From assembly GCA_022414725.1 (NCBI GenBank), contig CM039467.1, positions 6,608,455 through 6,672,454 of the forward strand: DNA of 64,000 nt. Direction: 5' to 3'. The stretch is from Microglena sp. YARC (Eukaryota > Chlorophyta > Chlorophyceae > Chlamydomonadales > Chlamydomonadaceae). Position numbers and translations under genes: made by a program. The notes below the pieces were generated by a model. It did no database searches, had not been told where the DNA came from, and saw only the letters and a list, made by a program, of their open reading frames with translations. Every line of letters starts with the position of its first letter. Position 1 is the first letter of the stretch. Below are positions 43,433 through 56,600 of the stretch, in pieces.

Positions 43433-43813
43433 TTAAAAGATGGCTCGTGCCCCTTCGCGTGGAATTGGAAGCTGGAGCTCCAGGCGGCCTCGGAGCCCAC
43501 TGGGGTAGACATAGCTTAATGGGACCTTGCGGCGGGAAACATCAGAGGTAGTTATAATTGAAAGCGCGATGGCCAAATGGGAGGCGGCGACATGAGAATG
43601 CTGCATGTCCGCCAGATCTTGAACGTGGTACGGGATGATAATGAACGCGCCTGTCGGGGTGGCCGTGGGGCAGGAATTATAATCCGCCCCATCCGACAAA
43701 TAATACACGTTAGATGAGCGTCCCCCTCTAAACACATGAACATCCAATTTGTGACAGCTCACATACCTCTCACCACAGACTACACACACATAACTTTCAC
43801 ACCACTGCCCCAC
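43433..43813 (-). CDS. Unrecognised ORF in a non-repetitive island
   Basis: A minus-strand frame ends with TAA near 43,433. The credible part begins at about 43,760 (CHKLDVHVFRGGRSSNVYYL), then TGAFIIIPYHVQDLADMQHS and AIALSIITTSDVSRRKVPLS. Composition is balanced and unlike the arrays, with few low-complexity stretches. The upstream 20 codons resemble the TGTGTGTAG filler and hold no real ATG. It might be an exon or a remnant of an inserted element. No family was recognised. A CxxC followed by a His at zinc-finger spacing near the start lacks the second His. Confidence 0.4.
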   Translation of the reverse strand: MGQWCESYVCVVCGERYVSCHKLDVHVFRGGRSSNVYYLSDGADYNSCPTATPTGAFIIIPYHVQDLADMQHSHVAASHLAIALSIITTSDVSRRKVPLSYVYPSGLRGRLELQLPIPREGARAIF

Positions 43814-44217
43814 CCCCCTGACCGCCCCGCCCCCTGCTCAGCTTCCAGGAACTCAAGCGCAGTCCTAAAAGCCATCACAACAAAATAGTAGACCAAGCCG
43901 CCCTCATCGTGCACTGTCCCAGGATATAACAGATGCCCCCCCCAACCCCCAACCCAAACAACCCCACCACACCATAATATCATCTAGCCCCCCCCCACCC
44001 CCCCCTCACCCACCACCGCCACTGCAGCTTTCAAGGAAACTCAGCGGTAATAGCATCAAAACAAACAGTAGAATAAGCAGCCTCATCGTGCTGTCTCCGG
44101 ATACACAGATGCCCCCCCCGCCCCTCCCGCTCCCCAACACCAACCACCACCCAAGCACCACCCACCCACCATATTCCACTCTACCCCTCCTCCCCTCAAC
44201 ACCCAAGAACGGCCCTG
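43814..44217 (+). repeat. Two degraded copies of the CTGTCCAAGG exon head
   Basis: Copies at about 43,839-43,935 and 44,025-44,110 keep CAAGGAAACTCAGCG-like and CAGTAGACCAAGC-like pieces with many indels, in CCCCACC filler. They resume the 36,255-40,600 family on the far side of the unique island, leading into the true exon. Confidence 0.75.
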
Positions 44218-44433
44218 CAGCTGTCCAAGGAAACTCAGCGCATCCTAAGAACAGACCATCAAACAATTAACTAAAACAGTAGAAAAGCTGAATATGGAGC
44301 ATACACTGCCAAGCAAGCAGAGCTCAGACGGAGCCACGTATCCCTGGGTGTCTTTCTGTACTTGGAAAGAAAAGCCAAGGGAGCTCGGAGGGTTGCACAT
44401 TCAGGATTTGGAGACATCTGCCTGCCTGCCTGA
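44218..44433 (+). CDS. Candidate true exon of the LSKETQR family, possible C-terminus
   Basis: After GGCCCTGCAG the sequence starts as the array copies (LSKETQRIL). It loses frame in a noisy stretch at 44,250-44,290, then continues into sequence not found in any array copy: KAEYGAYTAKQAELRRSHVS, then LGVFLYLERKAKGARRVAHS and GFGDICLPA, ending with TGA at 44,431-44,433. The phase-0 acceptor fits the exon ending at 35,830. An alternative frame (MEHTLPSKQSSDGATYPWVS) is open across the same bases to about 44,458. At least one base is probably missing near 44,285. No family was recognised. Confidence 0.5.
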
Positions 44434-44439
44434 CTCTGC

Positions 44440-47400
44440 TACATACCTATATTTTACTAGGTGTCTGTAGGTACTCGTTATATTAATTAATATTACTATA
44501 ACCTAGGTGCCCTGGTAGGTGACCGAGTATATATAATAATTATACATATTACACTAGGTGCCTGTAGGTTAGTGTATCTATAATAAATTACCTATTAACC
44601 TAGGTGCCTGTAGGTATGTATATATAATCATTAATAATTACCAGGTGCTGTAGGTTACGTATATATAATAATATACATATTTAACCTAGGTGCCCTGTAG
44701 GTCCGGATATATAATAATATACATATATAACTAGTGCCCTGTAGGTACCGTATATATAATATAATATACATATTAACCTAGGTGCCCTGTAAGGTAGTAT
44801 ATATGAATAAATATACATATTAACCTAGGTCCTGTAGGTACGTACTCTATAATAAATTACATATTACCTAGGTGCACTGTAGGGTACGTATATTAATAAA
44901 TATACATATTTTCCTAGGTTGCCCTGTAGGTAACCTGTTATAGTAACCAAATATACAATATTAACTCGGTGTCCTTAGTACGTATATATATATTAATACA
45001 AATATAAGCTAGGTGCCTGTAGGTACGTATTATGAATATATACATTATTAACAGGATGACTGTAGGTACGTATATATATAAATAACATATTAACCTAGTG
45101 CCTGTAGGAACCGTATTATAATCATCTAACATATTAACCTAGGTTGCCTGTAGGTACCGTATATATAGATTATATATCCATATTACCTAGGTGCCTGTTA
45201 GGTACGTATATATAATATAAACATATTAACTAGGTCGGCTGTAGGTACATTGTATATAAATAAATATTAACATATTTAACCTAGGTCCGTGTAGTACGTA
45301 TATATAATAATATATACATATTAATAGGTGCCTGTAGGGTAAAGTACATGATACATAAATATACATATTAACCTAGGTTCCTGTAGGTACCGGTATATAT
45401 ATATAAATATACATATTAACTAGGTGACCTGTAAGGTACCGTACATAAAATTAAAATAAAATTATAAAAAACAATTAAATTTAAAAAACCCTAGGGGTGG
45501 GCCCCTGTAGGTACGATATATAATAAATATAGATTATTAACCTAGGTGCTGTGGTAAGGTAGTATATATAATAAATATCATATTAACCTAGGTGCCTGTA
45601 GGTACTCGTAATATAATCAATTCATATTAACATAGGAGCCTGTAGGTAGTATATATAATAATATACATATTCTAGGTGCGCTGTAAGGTAGTAAATATAT
45701 AATAAATATAAGCATATTACACTAGGTGCCCTGTGGTAACAGTATATATATAATATACATATTAACTAGGTGCCTGTAGGTAGTTATATAATAAATATAC
45801 ATATTTAACCTAGGTGCCTGTAGGATACGTATATATAATAAAACTATACATATTAACCTAGTGCCTGTAGTACCTGTATATATATTAAATTACAATATTA
45901 ACCTAGGTGCCCTGTAGGTGTCGTTATATAAGATGAGATATACATATTAAGCCTAGGTGCCACTGTAGGTTCGTATTATAAATAAGTAATTTTACCTAGG
46001 TGACTGGTAGGGTTACCGTACATATAGATATATACCATAGTAACATAGGTGCTGTAGGTACCGTCGTATTAATAAATAGTACATTATAACCTAGTGCACT
46101 GTAAGGTACCGTATAGTACTAATCGAATATAATATCATATTAACTAGGTGCCGTAGTCGTATATATGATAATATACATATTACCTAGGTGTCCTGTAAGG
46201 TACCTGTATATATATAAATATAATATTAACCTAGGTGCATGTAGGTACGTAATATAATAATATACATATTAGAGCTAGGTGCCTGTAGGTACCGTATATA
46301 TAATAAATTATACATATTAACATAGTTGCCCTGTATGGTGTACCGTATATAATAATACAATACTCTTATTAGCTAGGTGCCTGTAGGTACGTATATATAA
46401 TAAATATACATATTAATCTAGGTGCCCTGTAGGTACCCTGTAACATATAAAAATATACATATTAACCTAGGTGCCTCCTGTAGGTACAGTATAGTATTAA
46501 TAAATATACATATTAACTGGTGCCTGTAGGTACAGTCATATAATAAATATACATATTACTAGGTGCCTGTAGGTACTTACATATAATAAATATACATATA
46601 ACTAGTGCCGATGTAGGTAGGTAATATATAATAAATATACATATTAACCATAGGGCCTGTAGGTACGTGTAATATAATATATACATATTAACACTAGGTG
46701 CCTGGTAAGTAGTATACTATAATCAAAATATACATATTAACTCTAGGTTGCCCTGTAAGGTACCGTATATATAATATATACATATTAACCTAGGTCCCTG
46801 TAGGTACCGTAATATAATAAATATACATATTAACCTAGGTGCTGTAGGTACCGTATATATAATAAATATACATCTATTTAACATAAGGTGCCTCTGTAGT
46901 TACCCGTATATATAATAAATTAAGCTTATTAAGCTAGGTGCCCTGTAAGGTACGTATATTATAAATAAATATACATATTAATCTAGTGCCTGTAGGTACG
47001 TAACATATAATAATATACATTTAACTAGGTGGCCCTGTAGTACGTATCTATAATAAATTAATATTAACCTAGGTGCCTGTAGGTCCACGTACATATAATA
47101 AATATACATATTAACCTAGGTACCTGTAGGTAACCTGTATATTAATAAATATACATATTAACTAGGTCTGTAGGTACGGTACATAATAATAAATATACAG
47201 ATTAACTAGTTGCCTCTGTAGGTACCCGTAGTATTATATATAAAATAATATTAACCTAAGTGGCCCTGTAGGTACCGGTACATTATAAATATAACATATT
47301 AACTAGGTGCCTGTAGGTACCGTATATATAATAATATACATATTAACTAGGTGCCTGTAGGTGTAGGTATATTAAAAATACATATTACCAGGTGCCTGTA

Positions 47401-49646
47401 GGGTACGCCCGTCATATATAATCAAAATTATACATATTAACCTAGGTGCCCTGTAGTACCGTATTATAAATAAATATACAATAACTCTAGGTGCCCTGTA
47501 GGTACCGTATTATATAACAATATACATATTCAACCTAGTGCCTGGCGTATAATATTAATAAAATACATATTAACCTAGTGCCTGTAGGCTACCGGTATAT
47601 ATATAATATACATATTAAACTAAGGTGCCCTGTAGGTACCGTATAATATAATTAAATCATTACATATTAACCTAGGTCCGTGTAGGTACATATATAAATA
47701 ATGAAATATACATATAACCTAGGTGCGCTGTGGTCTGTATATTAAAAAATATACTATTAACTAGGTGCCCTGTAGGTACGGTATATATAAATGAAAATAT
47801 GCATATTAACCTAGGTGCCCTGTAGTACCTATATAAATAAATATAGCATGATTAACGCTAGGTGGCCCTGTAGTACGTATATATAATAATTATACATATT
47901 AAACCTAGGGTGCCTGTAGGTACGGGTATATTAATGAAACAAAAAAATTATACAAATATTAACCTAGGTGCCTGTAGGTACGTATATTATATATATAATA
48001 TACATTTAACCTAGGTGCGCTGTGTAGATATATATATAAATATACATATTAACCTAGGTGCCCTGTATGTAACCGTAATATCTATAGATTAAATATACTA
48101 TTAAGCTAGGTGCCTGTTGGTACCGTATATATAATAATATACATATTAAGGCTAGGGGCCTGTAGGTAAGCGGTATATATAATAAATATACATATTTAAC
48201 TAGGTGCCTGTAGGTACAGTATTATAATAAATATACATATTACCGATAGGTGCTGGTAGGTACCATGGGTATATATAATAAATATACATATTAATTAGTG
48301 CCCTGTAGGTACCGGTACATATAATAATATACATAATTAATAGTGCCTGTATGGTACCTGTATAATAAAAATATACTATTAACCTACGGTGCCTGTAGGT
48401 CCGGTACTTATAATAATATACATATTAACCTAGTTGCTGTAGGTACGTACTATATAATAAATATACAATATCAACCTAGGTGCTCTGTAGGTACGTATAA
48501 TATAAGTAAACATACATATTAAGCTAGGTGCCCTGTAGGTACGTATATATAATAAATATAACATATTGAAACCTAGGTGCCGTGTAAGGTACAGTATATA
48601 TAGCACACATCACACACACTGGTTGGACACTTACACTAGGTGCCTGTAAGTCGATACTTATAATATATGCGAGGATTATTTATAGTTCAGTAGTGTAGGT
48701 GGGCTCGTAAAATAACGTGGAGGCATTGTGTTATGAAGTACGGAATTAGAGGATATAGAGCGAGTGATGCCCGGCTGGTAGGGGTATACATGTGGGGGAA
48801 ATTATAAAGTATATATAGCAGTATATACTGTGTGAGTGCCTGTAGTACCGTATATATAATGAAATATCACATATAACCTAGGGCCCTGTAGGTATCGTAT
48901 ATTAATTTACATAGTACATATTAACCTAGGGTGCCTGTAGGTACCCAGTATATATAATAAATATACATATTAAAACTAGGTGGCCCGTAGGTTACGGTAT
49001 TATAAATAAATGTCCTATTAACTAGGTGCCTGTAGTACCAGTATATAATAAATAAACATATTAAACTAGGTGCCCTGTAGGTTACACCGTATATATGAAT
49101 AAATATACATATTAACTAGGTGCCCGCTTAGGTACCCTGTATATTAATATAAAATATACATATTAACATGGTGCTGTAGGTAACGTAATATTCTTAACTA
49201 TACATATTAACCTATGGTCGCCCGTAGGAAACGTATATATAATAATATACATATTAACCTAGGTGCCCTTTGTAGTACCTGTATATTATAATATACATAT
49301 TAAGCTAGGTGCCCTGTAGGTAGGTAATATAATAAATAGTACATATTAACGCTAGAGTGCCCTGTAGGTACCCGTACATATAATAAATATACATATTAAC
49401 CTAGGTGCCCCTGTAGTCCCCTGGGTATATATAATAAATTACATATCACCTAGTGATGCTGTGGACCAGTATATATAATAAATATACATATTAACCTTTA
49501 GGTGCCCTGTAGGTAACGTATATATATAAATACTAAATTATTACCTAGTGCTTGTGGTACCGTATATATAATAAATATACTTTAACCTAGGTGCTGTGTA
49601 CGTATATATAATAATAATACATATTACTAGGCTGCCCTGTAGGTTA
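44440..49646. repeat. AT-rich array, about 45-48 bp units, up to the gap
   Basis: More than 100 units of CCTAGGTGCCCTGTAGGTAC plus CGTATATATAATAAATATAC plus ATATTAA. Each unit joins CCTAGG and GGTACC-like palindromes to a TATATA/ATATAC stretch. Single-base indels and missing bases affect nearly every unit, more than substitutions do. It starts immediately after the candidate exon at 44,433, whose flank TTTTACTAGGTGTCTGTAGG looks like its first unit. Confidence 0.9.
48600..48845. other. Interruption of the AT-rich array
   Basis: About 240 bp that does not follow the unit (CACACATCACACACACTGGT, then GAGGATTATTTATAGTTCAG and ATGTGGGGGAAATTATAAAG) before the array resumes. No ORF. It could be a small insertion or misassembled reads. 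Confidence 0.55.
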
Positions 49647-50646
49647 NNNNNNNNNNNNNNNNNNNNNNNNNNNNNNNNNNNNNNNNNNNNNNNNNNNNNN
49701 NNNNNNNNNNNNNNNNNNNNNNNNNNNNNNNNNNNNNNNNNNNNNNNNNNNNNNNNNNNNNNNNNNNNNNNNNNNNNNNNNNNNNNNNNNNNNNNNNNNN
49801 NNNNNNNNNNNNNNNNNNNNNNNNNNNNNNNNNNNNNNNNNNNNNNNNNNNNNNNNNNNNNNNNNNNNNNNNNNNNNNNNNNNNNNNNNNNNNNNNNNNN
49901 NNNNNNNNNNNNNNNNNNNNNNNNNNNNNNNNNNNNNNNNNNNNNNNNNNNNNNNNNNNNNNNNNNNNNNNNNNNNNNNNNNNNNNNNNNNNNNNNNNNN
50001 NNNNNNNNNNNNNNNNNNNNNNNNNNNNNNNNNNNNNNNNNNNNNNNNNNNNNNNNNNNNNNNNNNNNNNNNNNNNNNNNNNNNNNNNNNNNNNNNNNNN
50101 NNNNNNNNNNNNNNNNNNNNNNNNNNNNNNNNNNNNNNNNNNNNNNNNNNNNNNNNNNNNNNNNNNNNNNNNNNNNNNNNNNNNNNNNNNNNNNNNNNNN
50201 NNNNNNNNNNNNNNNNNNNNNNNNNNNNNNNNNNNNNNNNNNNNNNNNNNNNNNNNNNNNNNNNNNNNNNNNNNNNNNNNNNNNNNNNNNNNNNNNNNNN
50301 NNNNNNNNNNNNNNNNNNNNNNNNNNNNNNNNNNNNNNNNNNNNNNNNNNNNNNNNNNNNNNNNNNNNNNNNNNNNNNNNNNNNNNNNNNNNNNNNNNNN
50401 NNNNNNNNNNNNNNNNNNNNNNNNNNNNNNNNNNNNNNNNNNNNNNNNNNNNNNNNNNNNNNNNNNNNNNNNNNNNNNNNNNNNNNNNNNNNNNNNNNNN
50501 NNNNNNNNNNNNNNNNNNNNNNNNNNNNNNNNNNNNNNNNNNNNNNNNNNNNNNNNNNNNNNNNNNNNNNNNNNNNNNNNNNNNNNNNNNNNNNNNNNNN
50601 NNNNNNNNNNNNNNNNNNNNNNNNNNNNNNNNNNNNNNNNNNNNNN
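49647..50646. other. Assembly gap of exactly 1000 N
   Basis: One thousand Ns join the AT-rich array to the GTGTTGG heptamer array. The round length suggests a gap of unknown size, so adjacency of the two arrays is not shown. Confidence 0.99.
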
Positions 50647-53600
50647 GCTGAGTGTTGGGTTAGAGTGTTGGGTGTTGGGTGCTGGGTGCTGAAGTGTTGG
50701 GCGCTGAGGATATTGCGGGTGCTAGGTGTCGAGCGTTGGGTGTTGGGTTGTTAGAGTTTTAGGTGTTGGTGGCTGGGTTGCTGAGTGTTGAGGTTGTAGA
50801 GTGTTGGGTGTTGGGTGCTGGCGGCTGAGTTTGGGCTGCTGGGTATTATTGGGTGCTGGGTGTTCGACCACAGCGTTGGTGTTGGGTTTGGGTGTAGAGT
50901 TTTGGGTGTTGGGTGCTGGGTGACTGGAGTGTTGGGTGTTGGGTGTTGGGTGTAGAGTGTGGGTGTTGGTGTTGGGTGTTGGTGCTGGGGTGCTGAGTGT
51001 TGGGTGTTGGGTGTTGGGTGTAGAGTGTGGGTATGCAGTGTAGAGTGTGGGGTGTGCGGTGCTGGGTGCTGAGTGTTGGGTTGTTGTTGATAAGAGTGGT
51101 GTGTTGGGTGTTGAGTGGTTGGGGTGTTGGGTGTGGTGCTGAATGCTGAGTGATTGGACTATACTGGGTGTTGGGTGTGGGTGTGCGGGTGCCGCGGTGC
51201 TGCGTGTGGGTGTTGGGTGCTGGGTGGTGGGTGTTTGAAAGTGTGGGTGTGATGTTGGTGTTCAGTGTTGGGTGTGAGTGTTGGGTGTTGATCGTTGGGT
51301 GTTGGGTGCTGGGTGCTGCCGTGCTTGGTGTTGGGTGTGGGTGCTGGAGTCTGGTGTTGCTCTGGGTCGTTGGTGCTGGGTGGTCGAGCGTGGTGCTGGG
51401 CGGTTAAGAGGGTGGGTTGCTGGTGCTGAGTGGTTGCGGTGTGGGCTGTGGTTGTAGGTGTGGGTGTGGGGTGCTGGGTGCTGAGTGGTTGGGTGTTGGG
51501 TGTAGAGTGTGGTGTTGGGTGTAAGAGTGTTGGGTGTGGGTGTGGGGTGCTTAGCATGGTGAGTGTGCTTCTGGATGTTGGGGTGCTGGTGCTGAGGTGT
51601 CGAGCGTGGGTGTTTGATGTTAGAGTGTTGGTGTTGGGTGCTTGGGTGTGAGTGTTGGGTGTTGGTGTAGAGTGTGGTGTTGGGTGAGCAGTGTTGGGTG
51701 TTGGGGTGCTGGGTGCTGAAGTGTTGAGGTGTTGGTGCTACGTGTTGTGTGTTGGGAATTGGGTGCTGGGTGTTGGTTGTGGGGTGCTGAGGTTGCACTG
51801 CGCGTGGGTGCTAGTGTTGGGTGTGGTGGTTCGAGCGCTTGGGTGTTGGGTGCTGGGTGCTGAGTGTTGGAGTGCTGGGTGTTGGGTGCTGGGTGCTTGT
51901 GTTGGGTGTGGGTTCTGCGGTGATGCGTGTTGGGGTGGCTGGGTGCTGAGTGTGAGTGTTGGCTGCTTGGGTGTTGGGTGCTGGGTGTCGGACCGTTGGT
52001 TTGGGTTGTAGAGTTTGGGTGTTGGGTGCTGAGGTGCTGAGTGGTTGGAGTGCTAGGAGTTGTTGAGGTGTTTGGGGTGCTGGCTGTGCTGACAAGTGTT
52101 TAGGCTGCTGGGTATGGGTAGCTGGGGTTGTCGAGGCGCTTGGGTTGTGGGTGTTGGGGTGTTTAGAGTTTTGGGTGTTGGGTGCTGGGTGACTGAGTGT
52201 TGGGTGTTGGTTCGTATGGAGTGTTGGGTGGTAGAGTGTGGGGTGTTGCGGTGCTGTGGTGCTGAGTGTTGGTGTTGGTGTGTTGGGATGTAAGAGCTGT
52301 TGGGTGTTGGGGATTGAGCGCTTGGTGTTGGGTGTAGAGTGTTGGGTATAGAGTTTTGGGTGTTTGGTGTGCCTGGGTGCTGCAGTGGTTGGGTGTTGGG
52401 TGTTGGGTTAGAGTGTTGGTGTTGGGTGTTGCGGTGTTGGGTGCTGGGTGCTGAGTTTGGGTGGTTCATTTTCTTCTTCATTGGGTGTGGGTTGTAGAGA
52501 TGTAGTATTGGGTGTAGAGTGATGGGGTGTGGGTGTTGGGGATGTTGGTGCGAGTGTTGGGTGTTGGCGTTGAAGAGTGTGGGTGTGGTGTTGACGTGTC
52601 TGGGTGTTGGGTTGTGGCGGTGCTGAATGCTGAGTGTTTGGCTTCTGAGGTGTTGGTGTTGGGTGGGGCGTGCTGGGTGCTGCGTGTGGCGTGTTTGGGT
52701 GCTGGTTGTTGGGTGTTGAGTGTTGGGTGTTGAGTGTTGGCGTTGTGAGTATGGGTGTTGATGCTTGCGGTGTTGGGTGCGGGTGCTGGTGTGACCGTGT
52801 CGGGTGCTTGGTGTGGGGGTGCTGGGTGCTGAGTGTTGCTTCTGGTGTTGGTGCTGGTGTCGAGCGTTGGGTGTTGGGTGTAGAGTTGGGATGTAGAGTG
52901 TTGGGTGCTGGGTGCTGAGTGTAATGTGGGTGTTGGGGTGTGGGTGTACAGCTGTTGGTATTGGGTGTAGAGTGTGGGGTGTGGGTGTGTTGGGTGCTGG
53001 GTGCTGATGTTGGTTGTGGTGCTTGGGTGTTGGGTTTATGTTAGAGGTTGGTGGATGTGTGGGTGTAAAGTGTGGGTGTGGGGTGGTGTGGGTGCTGGGC
53101 TGGTGCCAGTGAGTGTTGGCTTCTGGGTGTTGGGTGCTGGGTGCTGGGTGTCGAGCGTTGGTGTTGGATGTAGAGTGTTGTGGTTGGGTGCTGGGTGCTG
53201 GGTGCTGAGTGTTCGGTGTTGGGTGTAGAGTGTGGGTGTTGGGTGTAGAGTGTTGGGTGTGGGGTGCTGGGTGCTGAGTGTTGGGTGTTGGGTGCTACGT
53301 GTTGGGTGTTGGGAATGGGCGGTGTTGGGTTGTGGGTGCTGGGTGCTGCGCGTTGGGTGCTAGGTGTTGGGTGTGGGTGTCGAGCGTTGGGTGTTGGGTG
53401 CTGGATGCTGAGTGTTGGCTGCTGGGTGTTGGGGTCTGGGTGCTTGGTGTTGGGTGTGGGGTCTGGTGTGATGCGTTGTTGAGTGCTGGGTGCTGAGTTT
53501 TGGGTGTTGGGTGCTGGGTTGCTGAGTGTTGCTGCTGGTTGGGTGCTGGTGTCGAGTGTTGGGTTTTTTTTTTGTTTTGGGTGTAGAGTTTTGGGTGTTG

Positions 53601-56600
53601 GTGGTGCTGGTGTGCTGAGTTGTTGAGGTTGTAGAGTGTTGGGTGTTGGGTGCTGGGTGCTGAGTGTTGGCTGCTGGGTATTGGGTGCTGTGGTTCTGTC
53701 GAGCGTTGGGTGTTGGGTGTTGGGTGTAGAGTTTTGGGTGTTGGGTGCTGGGTGCTCTGAGTGTTGGGTGTTGGGTGGTGTTGGGTGTAGATGTTGGGTG
53801 TGTAGAGGTGTTGGTGTTGGGCTTGCTGGGTGACTGCCAAGTGTTGGGCTCTGTTTGGGAGTTTGCGGTGTAGAGTGTTGGGTGTTGGGTGTTGAGCGAA
53901 GGGGTTGGGTGTAGAGTGTTGGGTGGGTGTTAGAGTGTTTGGTGTTGGGTGCTGGGTGCCGAGTGTTGGGTGTTGGGTGTTGGGTGTAGAGTGTTGGTGT
54001 TGGGTGTTGGGTGGATGTTGGGTGCTGGTTCGGGGTGCTGAGTGTTGGGTGTGGGGTGTTGGAGTGTAGAGTTCTGTGGGTATTGGGTTGTAGAGTGTGG
54101 GGTGTGTGGTGTTGGGTTGCTGAGTGTGGAGTGTTGGTGGTCTTGCGAGTGTAGATTGTGGGTGTTGGGTGTTGAGTGTTGGGTGTTGGGTGATGGGGTG
54201 CTGAATGCTGAGTGTTGGCTTCTGGTGTTGCTTGGTGTTGGGTGTGCTGGTGCTAATGCCTGGAGTGCTGCGTGTGGACATCGGGTGATCTGGGTGCTGG
54301 GGTTGGGTGATTGAGTGTGGGTGTTGACCAGTGTTGGGTGTTGAGTGTTGGGCTGTTGGGTGTGGGTTTTGGGTGTTGGGGCTGCGTGTTGGTGTTGTGG
54401 TGGGGGTGCTGGGTGCTGAGTGTTGGCTTCTGGGTGTTGGGTGCTGGGTGTCGAGCGTTTGGGGTGTTGGGTGTTGAGTGTTGGTTTGTTAGATGTTGGG
54501 TGCTGGTGCTGAGTGTTGGGTGTTGGGTGTTGGGTGTAGAGTGTGGGTATTGGGTGTAGAGTGTGGTGCTGGGTGCTGAGTGCTGGGTAATATGTTGGGT
54601 GTAGAGTCGTGGGTGTTGGGTGTAGAGTGTTGGGTGTTGGGGGTGGGGTGCTGGTGGTGAGTGTTGGCTTCTGGTGTTGGGTGCTGGGCTGCTGGGTGTC
54701 GGGCGTTGGGTGTTGGATGTAAGTGTTGGTGTTGGGTGCTGGGTGCTGAGTGTTGGGCGTGTTGGTGTAGAGTGGGGTGTTGGTGTAGAGTGTTGGGTGT
54801 GTGGGTGCTACGTGTTGGGTGTTGGGAATTGGTGTGCGGTGTTGGGTGTGGGGTGCTGGCGGTGCTGCGCGTTGGGTTATGCTAGGTGTTGGGTGTTGGG
54901 TGTCGAGCGTTGGGTGTTGGGTGCTGGGTGCTGAGTGTTGGCTGGTTGGTGTTGGTGCTGGGTGCTTGGTGTGGTGTTGTGGGCCGGTGCTGGGGTGATG
55001 CTGTTGGGTGCTGGGTGCTGAGTGTTGGTGTGTTTGGTGCTGGGTGCTGAGTGTTGGCTGCTGCGGTGTTGGGGTGCTGGGGTGGTCGAGCGTTGGGTGT
55101 TGGGTGTAGAGTTTTGGGTGTTTGGGTGCTGGGTGCTGAGTGGTGTAGAGTGTTGGGAGTTTGGGTGCTGGGTGCTGCAGTGTTGGCTGCTGGGTATTGG
55201 GTGCTGGGTGTCGAGCGTTGGGGGTGTTGGGTGTTGGGTGTAGAGTTTTGGTGTTTGGGTGCTGCGTGCTGAGTGTTGGTGTTGGGTGTAAAGTGTTGGG
55301 TGTAGAGTGTTGGGGTTGTGGGTGCTGGTGCTGAAGTGTTGGGTGTTGGGTGTTGGGTGTAGAGTGATTGGGTGTTGGGTGTTAAGCGATGGTGTTGGGG
55401 TGTAGAGTGTTGGGTGTAGAGTGTGGGTGTTGGGTGCTGGGTGCTGAGTGTTGGGTGTTGGGTTGGGGTGATGTTGGTTTGGGTGTTGAGGGTTGTTGGG
55501 TGTTGGGTGCTAGAGTGTGGGTAATTGGGTTTGGGGTTTGGGTGTTGGTGTGTGCGTGTTGGGTGCTGGGTGCTGAGTGTTGGGTGTTAGGGTGTTGGGT
55601 GTTAGGTGTGTATTGGGTGTAGAGTGTGGGTGTGGGGTGTTGGGTGCTGTAGGAGCTTGGGTGTTGGGTGTGATTGTGGTGTTGGGTGTTGAGTGTTGGG
55701 TGTTGGGTGTGGGGTGCTGAATGCTGAGTGTTGGCTTCTGGGTGTTGGGTGTTGGTGTGGGGTGCTGGGTGCTGCGTGTTTGGGGGTTGGGTGCTGGGTG
55801 TTGGGGTTTGTTGGATGTGTTGGTGTATTTGAGTGTTGGGTGTTGAGTGTTGGGTGTTGAGTGTTGGGGTGTGATGCTTGGGTGTGGGTGTGGATGCCTG
55901 CGTGTTGGGTGTTGGGTGTGGGGTGCTGGGTGCTGAGTGTTGGCTTCTGGGTGTTGGGTGCTGGGTGTCGAGCGTTGGGTGTTGGGTGTAGAGTGTTGGG
56001 TGTAGCGAGTGTTGGGTGCTGGGGTGCTGAGTGTTGGGTGTTGGGTGTTGGGTTGTAGAGTGTGGGTATTGGGTGTAGAGTGTGGGTGTGGGGTGTGGGG
56101 TGCTGGGTGCTGAGTGTTTGGGTGTTGCGGTGTAGAGTGTGCCGGTGTTGGGTGTAGAGTGTTGGGTGTTGGGGGTGTTGGGTGTAGAGTGTGGGTGTTG
56201 GGTGTAGAGTGTTTGGGTGTTGGGTGTGGGGTGCTGGGTGTGAGGTGTGGCTTTCTGGTGTGTTTCGGGTGCTGGTGCTGGTGTCGAGCGTTGGGTGTTG
56301 GATGTAGAGTGTTGGGTTGCGGGTGTTTGGTCTGGTGCTGAGTGGTTGGGTGTTGGGTGTAGAGTGTGGGTGTTGGGTTTGTAGAGTGTGGGGTGTGGGG
56401 TGCTGGGTGCTGAGTGTTGGGGTGTTGGGGTGCTACGTGTTGGTGTGTTGCGTGTTGGGGTGCTGGCGTGTTGGGTGTGGGGTGCTGGGTGCTGCGCGTT
56501 GGGTGCTAGGTGTTGGGTGTTGGGTGTCGAGCGTTGGGTGTTGGGTGCCTGGTGCTGAGTGTTGGCTGCTGGGTGTTGGGTGCTGGGTGTTTGGTGTTGG

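Noticed and set aside
49596..50651. A 351-codon ORF across the gap
   Set aside because: It consists almost entirely of Ns.
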